Positions 1-6,191 of a DNA stretch of 13,454 bases are shown here, piece after piece. The stretch comes from an uncultured Pseudomonadota bacterium (GTDB lineage Bacteria; Pseudomonadota; Gammaproteobacteria; Burkholderiales; Burkholderiaceae). The stretch covers positions 1 to 13,454 of the forward strand of contig CAMLIZ010000128.1 of assembly GCA_946480245.1 (NCBI GenBank). Direction: 5' to 3'. The notes below the pieces were generated by a model that was given only the letters and a program-made list of their open reading frames with translations, ran no database searches and was not told where the DNA came from. The position numbers and the translations under genes are program-made. Position 1 is the stretch's first letter; each line of letters opens with the position of its first letter.

Positions 1-684
1 GCCGCCGGTGGGCGACTGGCCCACCTTGCCGGCGGCGAACTGCGCGTTCTGCTCGGTGATGGCGCGTGCCACATCGCTGGTGGTCAGGTGCAACTGCGCA
101 AGGCGATCCGGCTTGAGCCAGATGCGCATCGCGTAGTCCTTGGCGCCGAAGATCTGCACGTTGGTCGTGCCCGGTACGCGCTTGAGCTGGTCCAGCACGT
201 TCAAGGTGACGTAGTTGCTGATCGCCAGGTCGCTCTGGCTGCCGTCGGGCGAGAAGAATGCGTACACCTGCAGGAAGGCGGACGAGCCCTTCTCCACCGT
301 GACGCCCTGGCGCCGCACTTCCTGCGGCAGCTTGGCCTCGACCTGCTTGACGCGGTTGTTCACCAGCTGCGCGGCCTGATCCACGTTAGAGCCGATGTCG
401 AACGTCACCTGGATCTGCACCACGCCGTTGGACGTGGAGGTGGAGCCCATGTAGATCATGTGCTCGGCGCCGTTGATCGCGTTCTCGATCGGCGCGGCCA
501 CGGTCTGCTCGATCACTTCGGCGCTGGCACCCGGGTACACGGCCGTGACCGTGACCACCGGAGGCGCGATCTCGGGATACTGGGCGATCGGCAGCGCGCG
601 CGAGGCCGCGAGGCCCGCGATCACGATAAAGATCGACAGCACGGCCGCGAAGATCGGCCGGTCGATGAAGAAGCGGGAAAACAT
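1..684 (-). CDS. RND multidrug efflux pump, inner-membrane permease (HAE1/AcrB-MexF type), N-terminal part
   Basis: This is the inner-membrane, proton-driven pump of a tripartite efflux system, which exports drugs or other amphiphiles through an adaptor and an outer-membrane channel. Only the first 228 codons are present; the gene continues past the left edge, where the full family length is about 1,040-1,060 residues. The start MFSRFFIDRPIFA is the hallmark RND N-terminus leading into TM1 (about residues 10-30). The periplasmic pore-domain sequence follows, with LPIAQYPEIAPP, VTAVYPGAS, a GVTVEKGSSAFL segment and YAMRIWL, all typical of HAE1 pumps. The start ATG (684-682) has AAGGAG upstream and lies 10 bp after the adaptor stop, so the two genes form an operon. 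The sequence looks nearer to MexF-like than to AcrB itself, but this is judged by eye. Substrates cannot be predicted. Confidence 0.93.
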   Translation of the reverse strand, partial: MFSRFFIDRPIFAAVLSIFIVIAGLAASRALPIAQYPEIAPPVVTVTAVYPGASAEVIEQTVAAPIENAINGAEHMIYMGSTSTSNGVVQIQVTFDIGSNVDQAAQLVNNRVKQVEAKLPQEVRRQGVTVEKGSSAFLQVYAFFSPDGSQSDLAISNYVTLNVLDQLKRVPGTTNVQIFGAKDYAMRIWLKPDRLAQLHLTTSDVARAITEQNAQFAAGKVGQSPTGG

Positions 685-694
685 GCCGGGCTCC

Positions 695-1891
695 TTACTT
701 GGCCAGCGCCACCTTGGCGGCCGCGGGCTTGGGCGCCGGAGCCGAGGCGGCGCCTTCCGGCGCGCTCACCTGCACCGGCGCGCCGGGGAAGAAGATGCGC
801 GCCATGCCGTCGACGATCACCTCGTCGCCTGCGGCCAGCCCCTTGCTGATGACCCAACCGTCGGCCAGCTGGTCGCCCACCTGCACCGGCTTCGGGCTCG
901 CCTTGCCACCCGCGGCCACGTACACGAACTTGCCTTGCGGCCCTTCGAGCACCGCGCGCGCCGGCACCTGCAGGGCCTGCGGACGCACCGCGCCGAGCAG
1001 GCGCACGCGCACGAACTGGCCGGGCAGCAGCGCGCCGTCCGGGTTGGGGATCTCGGCCTCGGCTTCCACCGTGCCGGTGGTGCGCGACACGCGCGTGTCG
1101 GAGAACAGCAGCTTGCCCTTGTGCTTGTAGGTGCTGCCGTCGGCCAGCTTCACCTCCACCTCGAAGGCCTCGTTCTTGGGCAGCGTGAGCTGGCCGGCGG
1201 CCACCTCGTTGCGCCAGCGCATCTGGTCGGTGTCGGCGATGCCGAAGCGCACCTTGATGGGATCGGTCTGCGTCACGGTGGTCAGCAGCACCTGCGGGCC
1301 CGACACCAGCGTGCCTTCGGACACCTGCGAGCGGCCGGCCACGCCGGAAATCGGCGACTCCACCCGGGTGTAGCCGAGGTCCAGCGCCGCCTGCGCGCGC
1401 TGCGCCTGCGCGCGCTGCAGGTCCGCATGCGTGACGGCCTCGGCCGACACCGCATCGTCGTACTCGCGCCGGCTGGTGGCCTTGGCCTCCCACAACGGCT
1501 TCAGGCGTGCCAGCGTGCGCTCGGCCTGCGCGTGGCGGGCTTCGGCGGCGGCCACGTCGGCATCGGCACGCTGCAGCGCGGCGCGAAACGGCGCTGCGTC
1601 CAGGCTGTACAGCGACTGGCCATGCTTGACCGCACCGCCTTCACCGAAATTGCGCTTGAGCAGAATGCCGGACACGCGGGCCCGCACCTCCACGTCGCGC
1701 GAACCGGCGGTCTGGCCCACGTATTCGTACACGGCCGGCACGTCGGCCGCGACCACCTTCTGCACCGCCACGGGCGCCGGCGGCGGACCACCGGCGCCTG
1801 CGGGGCCGGCGCCCTCCGCACGGCCGCAGGCAGCGAGCACCGCGGCCAGTGCCAGCGGCGAAAGGATCAGAGCAATGCGATACGCGAGCAT
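695..1891 (-). CDS. RND efflux periplasmic adaptor (membrane fusion protein), lipoprotein
   Basis: This adaptor protein of 398 residues links the RND pump to an outer-membrane channel. It begins with a hydrophobic signal sequence and a lipobox LAAC (residues 19-22), so Cys22 should be lipidated and anchored in the inner membrane. Next come the first lipoyl half (about 67-98, with VEVRARVSGIL and EGGAVKHGQSLY), an Ala/Arg/Gln-rich alpha-hairpin (about 104-172), the second lipoyl half (LGYTRVESPISGVAG) and the beta-barrel and membrane-proximal domains, ending in an Ala/Pro/Lys-rich tail. The reading frame is open further upstream, to 2146. ATG 1891 is chosen because it has GAGGAG at a good distance, gives the signal peptide, and lies just below the operator and promoter. 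It is the first gene of the operon, 10 bp before the pump. Its family is AcrA/MexE (HlyD_D23/RND_mfp). Confidence 0.93.
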   Translation of the reverse strand: MLAYRIALILSPLALAAVLAACGRAEGAGPAGAGGPPPAPVAVQKVVAADVPAVYEYVGQTAGSRDVEVRARVSGILLKRNFGEGGAVKHGQSLYSLDAAPFRAALQRADADVAAAEARHAQAERTLARLKPLWEAKATSRREYDDAVSAEAVTHADLQRAQAQRAQAALDLGYTRVESPISGVAGRSQVSEGTLVSGPQVLLTTVTQTDPIKVRFGIADTDQMRWRNEVAAGQLTLPKNEAFEVEVKLADGSTYKHKGKLLFSDTRVSRTTGTVEAEAEIPNPDGALLPGQFVRVRLLGAVRPQALQVPARAVLEGPQGKFVYVAAGGKASPKPVQVGDQLADGWVISKGLAAGDEVIVDGMARIFFPGAPVQVSAPEGAASAPAPKPAAAKVALAK

Positions 1892-1944
1892 GCGTACTCC
1901 TCGTGAGAGTTTTGTAGGGCCGGGGTCGGGTAGGCGGCGCAGTT

Positions 1945-1968
1945 TACATACATGGGCGAATGTATGTA
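1945..1968. promoter_or_regulatory. AcrR-type TetR-family operator (perfect inverted repeat)
   Basis: The arms TACATACAT (1945-1953) and ATGTATGTA (1960-1968) are exact reverse complements separated by 6 nt (gggcga), 24 bp in total. From memory, the operator between acrR and acrA in Escherichia coli has the same two 9-nt arms and the same 6-nt spacing. The site lies 54 bp upstream of the adaptor start and overlaps the best candidate -10 element. A TetR-family repressor bound here would block transcription of the pump operon. No acrR-like gene is adjacent, and the nearest tetR gene lies about 2.2 kb away. Confidence 0.85.
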
Positions 1969-1992
1969 TGACAGCACCGCCGGTAGGGGCAA
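1963..1992 (-). promoter_or_regulatory. Candidate sigma70 promoter of the efflux operon
   Basis: On the minus strand, TTGCCC (plus-strand 1992-1987) could serve as -35 and TACATA (1968-1963) as -10, with an 18-bp spacer. The -10 lies inside the operator's right arm, the usual arrangement for repression by steric block. The match to consensus is moderate, and other registers (ATACAT with 17 bp) are possible. Confidence 0.45.
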
Positions 1993-2004
1993 GTTGCGGC
2001 GCCG

Positions 2005-2115
2005 TTACCGCTGGCTGTGCTGCGGTTCGAAGGCGATCGGCCGCGCGCTGAGCACCAGCAGCAGCGTGCCGGTCAGCGCGACGAGCAGCGGGAGGGTGAA
2101 GAGCAGGTGTCGCAT
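2005..2115 (-). CDS. Possible small single-pass membrane protein (36 residues)
   Basis: This is a short ORF that I do not recognise. ATG 2115 is preceded by AAGGAAG, 5 nt from the start, which is a credible ribosome binding site. The product begins MRHLLFTLPLLVALTG, continues with a Leu/Val run to about residue 22, and ends in a short polar tail (SARPIAFEPQHSQR). This would fit one transmembrane helix, or an uncleaved signal anchor with its C-terminus in the periplasm if the N-terminal Arg stays inside. It lies on the same strand between the LysR gene and the efflux operon, ending 37 bp before the AcrR-type operator. Small single-helix proteins such as AcrZ associate with RND pumps, but no sequence similarity to AcrZ is evident. 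In DNA this rich in GC, short open frames also arise by chance. The evidence is the ribosome site plus the clean hydrophobic profile. Confidence 0.4.
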   Translation of the reverse strand: MRHLLFTLPLLVALTGTLLLVLSARPIAFEPQHSQR

Positions 2116-2165
2116 GGAGCTTCCTTGATGGAAATGGCTTCGACACCCCTACGACGGATCAGCCG

Positions 2166-2185
2166 GCCCGATTTCGACATCGGGC
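2166..2185. repeat. Inverted repeat downstream of the LysR gene
   Basis: GCCCGAT (2166-2172) and ATCGGGC (2179-2185) are perfect 7-bp arms around a 6-nt loop, 23 bp beyond the stop of the LysR gene. No T-run follows on either strand, so an intrinsic terminator is doubtful. It could be a processing hairpin or a weak terminator between the regulator and the small ORF. The rest of 2116-2208 holds nothing else I can name. Confidence 0.35.
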
Positions 2186-2208
2186 GCACGAAATTGCGTT
2201 GGCAGGCG

Positions 2209-3096
2209 CTACGACGCCGCCGACCACGCATCGCGCACGGCGCTGCGCACGGCCTCCACCGCGGCCGGCAGCGGCGCGCCGGCGGGCGCTGCCCAGCACA
2301 GCCAGGTGTGGCCGCGCCAGCCCTGCCAGATGCCCAGCTCACCCTGGCGCTCGGCCTTCTGCGCCTGGTCCAGCCGAACCACGCCGGCGCCGAGGCCGCT
2401 GGCCACCATGCTGCGCACCGCGCCTTCGGTGTTGGCGAGCGCAGCTTCCTGGTATTCGCGGCCGCCACTGGCGAACAGGCCATCCAGGTGGCGCCGCAGC
2501 ACGCAGCCGGGGATGGTGCCCACCCAGGGCAGTGCCAGCAGCTCGGCCAGCGAAGCCTGCGCATGCGTGGGCGCCAGCGCCGGCGGCAGCGCCACCACCA
2601 GGTCCACCGGGCCCAGGCGCTGCAGCGCCAGCCCGGCCACCTGCTGCTCGTCGGTCATCACATAAGCGCAGTCCAGCTCGCCGCGCTGCAGGCCGGCGAT
2701 GGTCTCGGCGGACAGGCCCTGGTGCAGCTGCAGCGTCACCTGCGGATGGCGCTCGGCCAGCGTGACCAGCACTTCGCCCAGCCGAACCGCCAGCGGGTCG
2801 CTCACGGTGCCGAAGCGCACCACGCCCTGCGTGGCGCCGCGCAGCTGCGCTGCTGCCGAGCGGATGCGGTGCGCGGAATCCAGCGTGCGCTGCGCTTCGT
2901 CGAGCAGGCGCTGACCGGCCTCGGTGAGCGCCATGCCGCGCGGCGTGCGCTCGAAGAGCTTGACGCCCAGCTCGTCCTCCAGCGCCTTGATCTGCGCGCT
3001 CACCGCCGGCGGGCTGGTGAACACGCGCTCGGCCGCCCGCGTGAGGCTGCCTTCCTGCGCGATCGCGACGAAGGTCTTGAGTTGGTAGAGCTCCAT
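2209..3096 (-). CDS. LysR-family transcriptional regulator
   Basis: This is a DNA-binding regulator of 295 residues, close to the normal LysR length of about 300. The N-terminal winged helix-turn-helix is clear (residues 1-62: LKTFVAIAQEGSLTRAAERVF, SPPAVSAQIKALEDELGVKLFER, then the wing and TEAGQRLL). A linker helix and a periplasmic-binding-protein-like effector domain follow (about 90-290, with VRFGTVSDPLAVRLGEVL, LQLHQGLS, and a conserved GLGAGVVRL near the end). Start ATG 3096 gives the canonical MELYQLKTF opening; the frame is open far upstream but without family sequence. It is divergent from the EamA transporter, the classic LysR arrangement, so it probably controls that transporter and itself. 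The effector is unknown. Confidence 0.92.
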   Translation of the reverse strand: MELYQLKTFVAIAQEGSLTRAAERVFTSPPAVSAQIKALEDELGVKLFERTPRGMALTEAGQRLLDEAQRTLDSAHRIRSAAAQLRGATQGVVRFGTVSDPLAVRLGEVLVTLAERHPQVTLQLHQGLSAETIAGLQRGELDCAYVMTDEQQVAGLALQRLGPVDLVVALPPALAPTHAQASLAELLALPWVGTIPGCVLRRHLDGLFASGGREYQEAALANTEGAVRSMVASGLGAGVVRLDQAQKAERQGELGIWQGWRGHTWLCWAAPAGAPLPAAVEAVRSAVRDAWSAAS

Positions 3097-3133
3097 GGCT
3101 GCGCATTGTGGGCAGCAGCAGCGCGCTTGTCCG

Positions 3134-3147
3134 TTCGGAAATCCGAA
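3134..3147. promoter_or_regulatory. Candidate LysR-type (T-N11-A) operator between lysR and the EamA gene
   Basis: TTCGGAAATCCGAA is a perfect 6-bp inverted repeat around AA and contains the T-N11-A spacing expected of LysR-family boxes. It sits in the 132-bp divergent intergenic region (3097-3228), 37 bp before the regulator start and 81 bp before the transporter start, as expected for a site controlling both. No convincing -35/-10 pair was recognised in this interval. Confidence 0.5.
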
Positions 3148-3228
3148 AGCCCCCCTCCAAAGGAACGAATGGCGCGGCGCGGCCCGCCCGACCAGACTGG
3201 CCCACATCGACAGACCTGCAAGGAGAAG

Positions 3229-4194
3229 ATGATGAACACCGCCTCGTCGCGCCCGCTGGGCATGGCCGCGCTGCTGCTGGCCACCACCGCCTGGGGCAGC
3301 CTGTTCCTGGTGGGCAAGCCGCTGCTGGCGCACATCGAGCCGCTGTGGTTCACGCTGGTGCGCTACACGCTGGCCAGCGCGGGCTTCGCGCTGCTGCTGA
3401 TGCTGCGTGGCGCGCTGCCCTGGGCGCTGCTGCGCCGCCACGCGCTGTCGCTGGCGGCGTACGGCTTCGTGGGCTACGGCGTGTTCGGCGCGATGGTGCT
3501 GATCGGGCTGGCGCATTCGCTGCCGTCGCACGGCGCGGTGATCATGGCGACGATGCCGATCACCACGCAGCTGGTGCGCTGGCTGCTCGACGGAGTGCGG
3601 CCCACGCGCGCGGTGCTGGCCAGCACCGCGCTTGCGCTCGCCGGCGTGGTGGTGGTGTCGGGCCTGTTGCAAGGCGGTGCCCATGCAGGACGCAGCACGG
3701 CGGCCGGCGACGCGATCACGCTGCTGGGCACGCTGGGCTGGATCGCCTACACGCGGGGCAGCGCCCGCCTGCCGGCACTGGACGTGCTGCAGTACAGCGC
3801 GCTCACGGCCATCGCCTGCTGGCCGCTGCTGCTGGTCGCCACGCTGGCCGCGGCAGCGCTGGGCATGGCAGCGCCGCCGGCCCTGGCCGACGTGGCCGGC
3901 GCGTGGCATGCGCTGCTGTACATCGGCGCCGTGCCGTCGGTGCTGGCGATCCTCGCGTTCAACCTCGGCGTGCGCACGCTCGGCGTCGTCACCGGCACCG
4001 CATTTCTCAATTTCGTGCCGGTGTCAGCCGTGCTGATGAGCAGTGCGCTCGGTGCGCCGCCCGCATTTCACGAGCTCGTGGGGGTGGCGATGGTGGTCGG
4101 CGCGCTGCTGATCCACACGCTGTGGCAGCGCCCCGCGCCGGCACCGCGCACGACGGTCGCGCGGGCCATGTGCCCGGCGCGTCATTCGAGCTGA
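3229..4194 (+). CDS. EamA/DMT-superfamily transporter
   Basis: This inner-membrane transporter of 321 residues should have about ten transmembrane helices in two EamA repeats (roughly residues 5-140 and 160-305). The first repeat opens MAALLLATTAWGSLFLVGKPLL and includes FTLVRYTLASAGFALLL, a typical EamA pattern; the second ends in LNFVPVSAVLMSSALG and a final helix GVAMVVGALLIHTLWQ. Family members export metabolites or amino acids, or have unknown substrates; nothing in the sequence fixes the substrate. AAGGAG lies 3 nt from ATG 3229 and 6 nt from a second ATG at 3232, so translation may really begin one codon later. It is divergent from its probable LysR regulator. The 3' end overlaps the convergent TetR gene by 13 bp, and the last 20 or so residues form a polar tail beyond the usual family end. 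Confidence 0.9.
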   Translation: MMNTASSRPLGMAALLLATTAWGSLFLVGKPLLAHIEPLWFTLVRYTLASAGFALLLMLRGALPWALLRRHALSLAAYGFVGYGVFGAMVLIGLAHSLPSHGAVIMATMPITTQLVRWLLDGVRPTRAVLASTALALAGVVVVSGLLQGGAHAGRSTAAGDAITLLGTLGWIAYTRGSARLPALDVLQYSALTAIACWPLLLVATLAAAALGMAAPPALADVAGAWHALLYIGAVPSVLAILAFNLGVRTLGVVTGTAFLNFVPVSAVLMSSALGAPPAFHELVGVAMVVGALLIHTLWQRPAPAPRTTVARAMCPARHSS

Positions 4195-4817
4195 AGCGCC
4201 TGCTGCAAGTACAGCTCGAGCATCTGCGTCAGGCCGTTCATCGCCTGGCGCAGTCGTGCCGGCGGCAGCGCCTCGGCCTGGAACTGCACCGCGGCCTTCA
4301 TCAGCTGCTGCGTCAGCAGCGCGGCGGTCTCCAGCCGGGCGGGCGGCAGGCCGGGCGCATGCGGCGCCAGCACGGCCGCCACCTGCGCGCGCACCTCGCG
4401 CCGCACCTCCAATGCCAGTGCCTGCGGCGCCCCGGGCGTTTCGATCAGGCGCGCGAACGACGGATGCGCCGCGCGAAACCGCACCAGCGCGCCGCACAGC
4501 TTCACGCTGAGCTGCGCCAGATCCCAGCCGGGACTGGCTGCGCGCATCGCATCGAACTGCAGGCGCAGCGCCTGCACCTGCTGCTGCAACAGTTGCTGAG
4601 CGATCGATTCCTTGGTGGGGAAGAACTGGTACAGCGAGCCCACGGCCGACTGCGCCCGCTGCGCGATCTCGGTCATCGTGGCGGCATCGAAGCCCTTGTC
4701 GGCAAACACCTGCGCCGCCGCGGCCAGCAGCGCCTCCACCCGCGCCTGGCCGCGCTGGCGCCGCGGCGCGCGTGCGGCATTGTCGGGGTCGCCCTCGTTT
4801 TGTGAGGATTCCTTCAT
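4182..4817 (-). CDS. TetR/AcrR-family transcriptional regulator
   Basis: This is a DNA-binding repressor of 211 residues. The TetR N-terminal domain spans about residues 24-75: ARVEALLAAAAQVFADKGFDAATMTEIAQRA, then the recognition helix and SAVGSLYQFFPTKESIAQQLL, a near-textbook match. The C-terminal helical ligand and dimer domain is Ala/Leu/Gln-rich. Start ATG 4817 is chosen; an in-frame ATG at 4844 would add nine residues (MRQPSQNDY). Neither has a convincing ribosome site. It is divergent from the YecD-type hydrolase, and its start region holds two identical direct repeats and a TATAAT element, so it very probably represses the hydrolase and itself. Its 3' end overlaps the EamA transporter. 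The ligand is unknown. It could also act at the AcrR-type site at 1945-1968, but nothing in the sequence links them. Confidence 0.9.
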   Translation of the reverse strand: MKESSQNEGDPDNAARAPRRQRGQARVEALLAAAAQVFADKGFDAATMTEIAQRAQSAVGSLYQFFPTKESIAQQLLQQQVQALRLQFDAMRAASPGWDLAQLSVKLCGALVRFRAAHPSFARLIETPGAPQALALEVRREVRAQVAAVLAPHAPGLPPARLETAALLTQQLMKAAVQFQAEALPPARLRQAMNGLTQMLELYLQQALQLE

Positions 4818-4834
4818 ATAATCGTTTTGTGAGG
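4795..4834. promoter_or_regulatory. tetR/yecD control region: two 13-bp direct repeats flanking a TATAAT box
   Basis: TCGTTTTGTGAGG occurs at 4795-4807 and again at 4822-4834 (27 bp start to start). Between them lies a perfect -10 hexamer TATAAT (4817-4822) on the plus strand, oriented toward the hydrolase gene at 4863. No good -35 is found 16-18 bp upstream of it. The repeats cover the spacer and the start-site region, where a repressor would block RNA polymerase. The -10 also overlaps the chosen tetR start codon. Confidence 0.55.
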
Positions 4835-4862
4835 GTTGCCTCATGAAAAACAGGAGAATCGC

Positions 4863-5438
4863 ATGCTCGACCTCGACCCGCGTTCCACCGCCCTGGTGCT
4901 GGTGGACCTGCAGCACGGCATCCTGCCGTTCGCCAAGGCGCCCTACGACGCCGCCACGATTCTGAAGCATGCCGCCGCGCTGGCCGACCGTGCCCGCGCG
5001 CGCGGCGCGCTGGTGGTGCGCGTGCGCGTGGGCTGGCATGCCGACGGACGCGACCTGCTGCAGCAGCCCACCGACCATGCGGCACCGGTGCCGGCCAACG
5101 GCCTGCCGCCCGACTGGTGGCAGGACCCGGCGGCGCTGCCCGCCGCGCCCGGCGACCTGAACATCGTCAAGCGCCAGTGGAACGCGTTCCACGGCACCGA
5201 GCTGGACCTGCAGCTGCGCCGGCGCGGCATCCGCACGCTGGTGCTGGGCGGCATCGTCACGCCGTTCGGCGTGGAGGGCACCGCGCGCGCCGCCTGGGAG
5301 CGCGGCTACGAGCTGGTGCTGCCGGAAGACCTGTCGAGCGCTGCGCTGGAGGTGCAGCACACGCACAGCATGGCGCACGTGCTGCCGCGCCTGGGCCGCG
5401 TGCGCAGCACCGCCGACGTGCTGCAGGCACTCGCCTGA
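4863..5438 (+). CDS. yecD: Isochorismatase-family hydrolase, YecD-like
   Basis: This is a cytoplasmic protein of 191 residues with the isochorismatase-like alpha/beta fold. It closely resembles E. coli YecD as I recall it, with shared stretches such as ALVLVDLQHGILPFA, VGWHAD, PPDWWQDPAAL and IVKRQWNAFHGTELDLQLRRRGI. The family catalytic Asp15 (LVDLQ) and Lys103 (IVKRQW) are present, but the third position, a nucleophilic Cys in the amidases, is Gly136 in GIVTPFGVEGTA. YecD and the true isochorismatases also lack this Cys, so the protein is unlikely to be a nicotinamidase-type amidase. The true substrate of YecD proteins is not established to my knowledge. ATG 4863 has AGGAG 6 nt upstream; the frame extends to 4836 but without such a site. 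It is divergent from a TetR gene that probably represses it. Confidence 0.9.
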   Translation: MLDLDPRSTALVLVDLQHGILPFAKAPYDAATILKHAAALADRARARGALVVRVRVGWHADGRDLLQQPTDHAAPVPANGLPPDWWQDPAALPAAPGDLNIVKRQWNAFHGTELDLQLRRRGIRTLVLGGIVTPFGVEGTARAAWERGYELVLPEDLSSAALEVQHTHSMAHVLPRLGRVRSTADVLQALA

Positions 5439-5465
5439 GACATCGTGTTGCAGCCTGATGCGAAT

Positions 5466-5487
5466 CCGCCGCTACCCTGGCGGTTTT
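5466..5487 (+). terminator. Possible intrinsic terminator after yecD
   Basis: CCGCC (5466-5470) pairs with GGCGG (5479-5483) across an 8-nt loop and is followed directly by TTTT (5484-5487), 28 bp past the yecD stop. The stem is short and the T-run is only four, so it may be leaky. It is also close to the ribosome site of the next gene (AGGAG at 5492-5496). Confidence 0.4.
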
Positions 5488-5506
5488 GCGCAGGAGTAGC
5501 TCCCGG

Positions 5507-6190
5507 ATGCTGGGACGATCGAAAGCCGTGGTGTTGAGCTCCGGCGCGCGCCGCCGCAAGGGCGTGCCGCGCTGGCTGGTGCTGTTGCTGCTGGGCGTGC
5601 TGCTGGGCGCGGCCGGCGTCATCATCGTGCAGCAGCGCTACCTGCCGCCGCGGCTGTCGGCCGCCGAGTCGACCCGGCTGAAGGCCGACTTCGCGCAGGC
5701 GGACACCGAACGCAACACGCTGCAACAGCAACTGGCCGACACGCGCAAGCGCCTCGATGCCGCGCTGGCCGACAAGCAGCAGCTGAGCGCGCAGTTGAAC
5801 GACGCGCGCCATGCCACCGAGCGCCTGCACGGCAGCGTGGCCTCGCTGGTGGACGCGCTGCCGCCCGACCCGCGCGGCGGCGCGGTGCAGGTGCGCGCCG
5901 CGCGCTTCAAGGCCGACGGCGGCCAGCTGCAGTACGACGTGGTGCTGTCGCGTGAGCGCGGCGGCACGCCGCGCAAGGCCGTGATGCAGGTGATGGTGGC
6001 CGGCGCAGGCAAGGGCGGTGCCGACACCAGCGTGAAACTGGAGCCGGTGGCCCTGACGCTGGGCGCGTTCGAGACGCTGAGCGGCAGCCTCGGGCTGCCG
6101 GCCGGCTTTGCGCCGCGCCAGGCCACGGTGCACGTGCTCGATCGCCCGGGCGGCAAGCTGCTGGGCATGCGCGTACTCAACATCTCGTGA
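5507..6190 (+). CDS. Membrane-anchored coiled-coil protein of unknown function
   Basis: I do not recognise a named family with certainty. The 227-residue product has a basic N-terminus (GRSKAVVLSSGARRRKG), one strong transmembrane helix (about residues 22-43, WLVLLLLGVLLGAAGVIIV) and then a coiled-coil stretch (about 50-115, rich in Ala, Leu, Gln, Asp and Arg). A C-terminal domain of about 110 residues alternates beta-strand-like segments (AVQVRAARFKADGGQLQYDVVLSRE, then PRQATVHVLDRPGGKLLGMRVLNIS). The topology suggests an inner-membrane protein facing the periplasm. ATG 5507 has AGGAG 10 nt upstream; an in-frame TTG at 5486 is less likely. The architecture resembles small betaproteobacterial DUF6776-type proteins, but that is a tentative recollection. 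It lies between yecD and the acyl-CoA ligase on the same strand, with no functional link visible. Confidence 0.82.
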   Translation: MLGRSKAVVLSSGARRRKGVPRWLVLLLLGVLLGAAGVIIVQQRYLPPRLSAAESTRLKADFAQADTERNTLQQQLADTRKRLDAALADKQQLSAQLNDARHATERLHGSVASLVDALPPDPRGGAVQVRAARFKADGGQLQYDVVLSRERGGTPRKAVMQVMVAGAGKGGADTSVKLEPVALTLGAFETLSGSLGLPAGFAPRQATVHVLDRPGGKLLGMRVLNIS

Positions 6191-6191
6191 G

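Noticed and set aside
458..1906. Long plus-strand open frame opposite the efflux genes
   Set aside because: It is antisense to the well-supported adaptor and pump, with no recognisable domains and composition typical of a GC shadow.
1892..2146. N-terminal extension of the adaptor protein up to 2146
   Set aside because: The extra 85 codons cross the promoter and operator, lack family sequence, and would bury the signal peptide and lipobox. ATG 1891 has a good ribosome site.
2017..3228. Upstream open frame in phase with the EamA transporter
   Set aside because: It runs antisense through the LysR gene with His/Arg/Gln-rich low-complexity translation. It is a high-GC shadow frame.
5486..5506. 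TTG start for the coiled-coil protein
   Set aside because: It overlaps the possible terminator T-run and has no ribosome site upstream. ATG 5507 follows AGGAG.
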